A stretch of 64,000 nucleotides of DNA from an uncultured Marinicella sp. (GTDB lineage: Bacteria > Pseudomonadota > Gammaproteobacteria > Xanthomonadales > Marinicellaceae): positions 248,001-312,000 of the forward strand of contig CANNBS010000004.1 in NCBI GenBank assembly GCA_947502925.1, written 5' to 3'. The first letter of the stretch is position 1. Each line of letters starts with the position of its first letter. The notes under the pieces were generated by a model. It was not told where the DNA came from and searched no databases. It saw only the letters and a program-made list of their open reading frames with translations. Shown here piece by piece: positions 61,591 to 64,000 of this stretch. The position numbers were made by a program, and so were the translations under genes.

Positions 61591-62610
61591 TTAATACATG
61601 TGCTCGTGACTGCTTTTACCGCGGAAGGTGAAGAAGCTGAAGGCGGTGTAAGCAAGGATAATGGGTAGGAATATAACTGTACCAACCAGTAGCAGCATCA
61701 GTGAACTGTTGCTGGCGGCTGCTTGCCAAAGGGTCAGTTCAAAAGGTACGATCCAGGGGAAAATGCCGATAGCCAGTCCCACATAGCCGGTGACAAATAG
61801 TACCATGGCATAAATAAAAACTTGATTATGAGAGTCTTTGTTTTGTAAATGCCGAATAATTTGTACTATCGTAAACAGGCTGATTAAAGGTATGGGTAAT
61901 AAATACCAAAAGTTGGGAAATGTAAACCAGAGTTTGGCGATGCGTTCATCCATCAGTGGCATGATAATGCTGATGAGTGCCATAAATAAGACCACAAAAA
62001 TCAGGCAATATTGACCGGCAATGCGTGCCCATTTTTGGGTGATGTCTTCAGTTTTCATAATGGTCCAGCCGGCGCCCAGTAAACCATAAGCAAAGATTAA
62101 ACCAACCCCGCTGAACACGGCAAAGCCATTGGCCCAGTCTAAAGGACCGCCGGCATATTGGCCATCAATAACAGTAAAACCCTGCACAAAGTTGCCTAAT
62201 ATCAGACCTTGCATAAATGTGGCTAACATTGAGCCAAAATGAAATGCTGCATCCCAGACCCAGCGATTGGTTTCCGCTTTAAAGCGAAATTCAAAGGCGA
62301 CGCCACGAAAGATTAAGCCGATTAACATCAATATGAAAGGTAAGTACAGGGCCGGTAAGACAATTGAATAGGCCAGTGGAAATGCGGCAAATAAGCCGCC
62401 ACCACCAAGTACCAGCCAGGTTTCGTTGCCATCCCAGAAAGGCGCCACCGAATTCATCATGCGATCGCGACATTGATCAGACGGGGCAAAGGGGAATAAT
62501 ATACCCACACCGAGATCAAAACCGTCCAGTAGTACATACATAAATATACCCACTGCCAATATAGCCCCCCATATCAGGGGTAAATCTAACCAGTTTGCTA
62601 ATTCACTCAT
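61591..62610 (-). CDS. cydB: Cytochrome bd ubiquinol oxidase subunit II
   Basis: The second subunit of the bd-type quinol oxidase, 339 residues with eight or nine membrane helices. Typical parts: the N-terminal WGAILAVGIFMYVLLDGFDLGVGILFPF, NSVAPFWDGNETWLVLGGGGLFAAFPLAYS, and IFRGVAFEFRFKA. The sequence is of the cyanide-insensitive (CioB) kind. It overlaps cydA by 4 nt (ATGA at 62607-62610 on the minus strand). Confidence 0.95.
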   Translation of the reverse strand: MSELANWLDLPLIWGAILAVGIFMYVLLDGFDLGVGILFPFAPSDQCRDRMMNSVAPFWDGNETWLVLGGGGLFAAFPLAYSIVLPALYLPFILMLIGLIFRGVAFEFRFKAETNRWVWDAAFHFGSMLATFMQGLILGNFVQGFTVIDGQYAGGPLDWANGFAVFSGVGLIFAYGLLGAGWTIMKTEDITQKWARIAGQYCLIFVVLFMALISIIMPLMDERIAKLWFTFPNFWYLLPIPLISLFTIVQIIRHLQNKDSHNQVFIYAMVLFVTGYVGLAIGIFPWIVPFELTLWQAAASNSSLMLLLVGTVIFLPIILAYTAFSFFTFRGKSSHEHMY

Positions 62611-63998
62611 TGTTGATCTCCGTCATTATTTAAGGCTTTGGCGGCCACTTGCCGACTATGCTGGTAATAATCCGGATCACTCTGATCGCCCGGGCCCTTT
62701 TTAAAAATCTTAAATATATAATAGGTGCCGGCACCGAATAGCGCAGTGTAAACAATAATAAAAATGCCTAATGACAACGCGACTTGTTCGCCAATCACCG
62801 GGGATAAACTGTCTGAGGTGCGTAATATCCCATAAACGGTATACGGTTGGCGGCCAATTTCTGTGACAAACCAACCGGCGAGAAGAGCGATAAACCCTGT
62901 TGGTCCCATCAATATGCACCATTTCATAAACCAATTATTGCGATATAAGTTCCCGCGCCAATAACGCCAGGCGGCCACAAGGCCGGTAAAAATCATGGCA
63001 AATCCGATGGCTAACATGATGCGGAATGACCAGAAAACGGCCATGACCGGTGGATGTTCTTCGGCGGGCCAGTGGTTCAAGCCTTTCACTTCACCCTCTA
63101 AACTATGGGTGAGAATTAAACTGGATGCATACGGCACAGTCAGTTCAAAATCATTGCGTGCCTCGTCTTGATTCGGCCAGGCAATCACGCGAAATCCCGC
63201 GCCTTGTTCCGTTTCCCAGATTCCTTCCATGGCAGCCACTTTAATGGGTTGATGCTCGAGGGTATTTAAACCGTGCATATCACCAATGACCAATTGTGCC
63301 GGGGCCACCAAAAGCGCCATTAACATGGCCATGCCAAACATGACTTTGGCTTCCGCTAAATACCGCTGTTTTAATATATGCCAGGCACCCACAGCACCGA
63401 CCACAAAGGCGGTGGTTAAAAAGGCGGCAGTAACCATGTGAACTAAACGATAGGGAAATGAAGGGTTAAAAATAATGGCCCACCAGTCTTCCGGGTGGAA
63501 AATGCCTGCGGCATCTTGACTGAATCCCTGTGGGGTTTGCATCCAGCTATTAGCTGACAATATCCAAAAAGCAGATATCAAGGTGCCAAATGCGACTATT
63601 GCGGTGGACGCGAAATGCATTTTTGGACTGACTCGTCCCCAACCAAATAACATAATGCCCAAAAAAGAGGCTTCCAGGAAAAAAGCGGTCAGTACTTCAT
63701 AGCCCAATAAAGGGCCAAGAATATTTCCTGTATGGGTTGAAAAAATAGACCAGTTCGTACCAAACTGATAACTCATGACTACGCCTGAAACGACGCCTAA
63801 GCCGAAAGCGACTGCAAACACTTTAACCCAAAACTTATACAGGCGCTTATAGACCGGATTGTCCGTTTTTAACCACAGGGCTTCAAGCACAGTTAAAAAG
63901 CTGGCTAAGCCGATGGTGAATGCCGGAAATATAATGTGAAAAGAAACAGTAAAACCGAATTGAATTCGGGCCAGAATGAGTGGGTCAAAAGTATCCAT
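62607..63998 (-). CDS. cydA: Cytochrome bd ubiquinol oxidase subunit I (short-Q-loop, CioA-like)
   Basis: The haem-bearing subunit, 463 residues. H21 (SFHIIFPAF) is the b595 ligand position, H186 region (YRLVHMVTAAF) the b558 His, and the Met of PPVMAVFWSFRIM its partner. GWGRVSPKMHFAST and ANSWMQTPQGF are signatures. The Q-loop is of the short type seen in cyanide-insensitive oxidases. The start ATG lies at the very edge of the window, so its promoter is outside. It forms an operon with cydB and the DUF2474-like gene. Confidence 0.95.
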   Translation of the reverse strand: MDTFDPLILARIQFGFTVSFHIIFPAFTIGLASFLTVLEALWLKTDNPVYKRLYKFWVKVFAVAFGLGVVSGVVMSYQFGTNWSIFSTHTGNILGPLLGYEVLTAFFLEASFLGIMLFGWGRVSPKMHFASTAIVAFGTLISAFWILSANSWMQTPQGFSQDAAGIFHPEDWWAIIFNPSFPYRLVHMVTAAFLTTAFVVGAVGAWHILKQRYLAEAKVMFGMAMLMALLVAPAQLVIGDMHGLNTLEHQPIKVAAMEGIWETEQGAGFRVIAWPNQDEARNDFELTVPYASSLILTHSLEGEVKGLNHWPAEEHPPVMAVFWSFRIMLAIGFAMIFTGLVAAWRYWRGNLYRNNWFMKWCILMGPTGFIALLAGWFVTEIGRQPYTVYGILRTSDSLSPVIGEQVALSLGIFIIVYTALFGAGTYYIFKIFKKGPGDQSDPDYYQHSRQVAAKALNNDGDQQ

Positions 63999-64000
63999 AG

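Noticed and set aside
61425..61631. A 68-residue plus-strand frame over the 3' end of the cytochrome bd operon
   Set aside because: It is opposite to the DUF2474-like gene and the end of cydB, which fit the operon; the frame has no recognisable features.

Overview
The window reads as a chromosomal segment of a marine-type gammaproteobacterium of moderate GC (about 45-48% by eye). Marinicella or a neighbour in the Lysobacterales (Xanthomonadales) sense fits best, which is an inference. The pointers are the gammaproteobacterial division/cell-wall (dcw) cluster followed by lpxC, the absence of murD from that cluster, an ECF sigma factor beside a Ser/Thr kinase with a repeat-rich C-terminal half, an IPTL-CTERM-like tail, and several secreted proteins ending in a short IFxxGFE-type tail. 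I found no rRNA, tRNA, CRISPR array, intact insertion sequence or prophage.

Layout. Positions 1-5.9 kb hold an M61 peptidase, a deoxynucleoside kinase, a DUF368 (PopT-type) membrane protein, an IPTL-CTERM-like secreted protein, exonuclease I and a zinc-ribbon membrane protein. 6-8.1 kb: pyruvate kinase and an AhpD-like protein. 8.1-13.9 kb: a MoxR - DUF58 - TgpA-type transglutaminase operon followed by a CadC-like winged-helix/TPR regulator. 13.9-18.5 kb: three secreted beta-helix-type proteins around a divergent promoter region with 10-bp-spaced repeats. 18.5-26 kb: nnrS with an FNR/Dnr-type promoter, two EamA transporters, and a set of small stress-type genes (hemerythrin, MgtC, DUF3185, DUF1328, BON), then a uracil-DNA glycosylase-family protein, an unknown HTH/cysteine-rich protein and a small lipoprotein.

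26.4-42.5 kb is the dcw cluster: mraZ-rsmH-ftsL-ftsI-murE-murF-mraY-ftsW-murG-murC-ddlB-ftsQ-ftsA-ftsZ, then lpxC behind its own promoter. Most junctions overlap by 1, 4 or 8 nt. murD is cleanly missing between mraY and ftsW. 42.5-45.5 kb: a TPR protein, a phasin, an A-type Fe-S carrier, a FimT/GspH pseudopilin and ssb.

45.5-61.4 kb is the accessory part. It contains the ECF sigma/Ser-Thr kinase pair, a plant-type leucine-rich-repeat secreted protein, a translationally coupled CHASE2 - small secreted protein - M48 peptidase - GNAT operon, an EamA transporter, a 70-bp element with perfect 10-bp inverted ends, a 1229-residue secreted protein built of five ~250-residue units, and an AT-rich two-gene module of unknown function. 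The window closes with a cyanide-insensitive-type cytochrome bd operon (cydA-cydB-DUF2474-like) on the minus strand.

The most promising unexplained signals are: the shared C-terminal tail on four otherwise unrelated secreted proteins; the CHASE2/M48 operon; a hairpin after ftsZ whose loop is the exact complement of the ftsZ ribosome binding site; and the murD-less dcw cluster.
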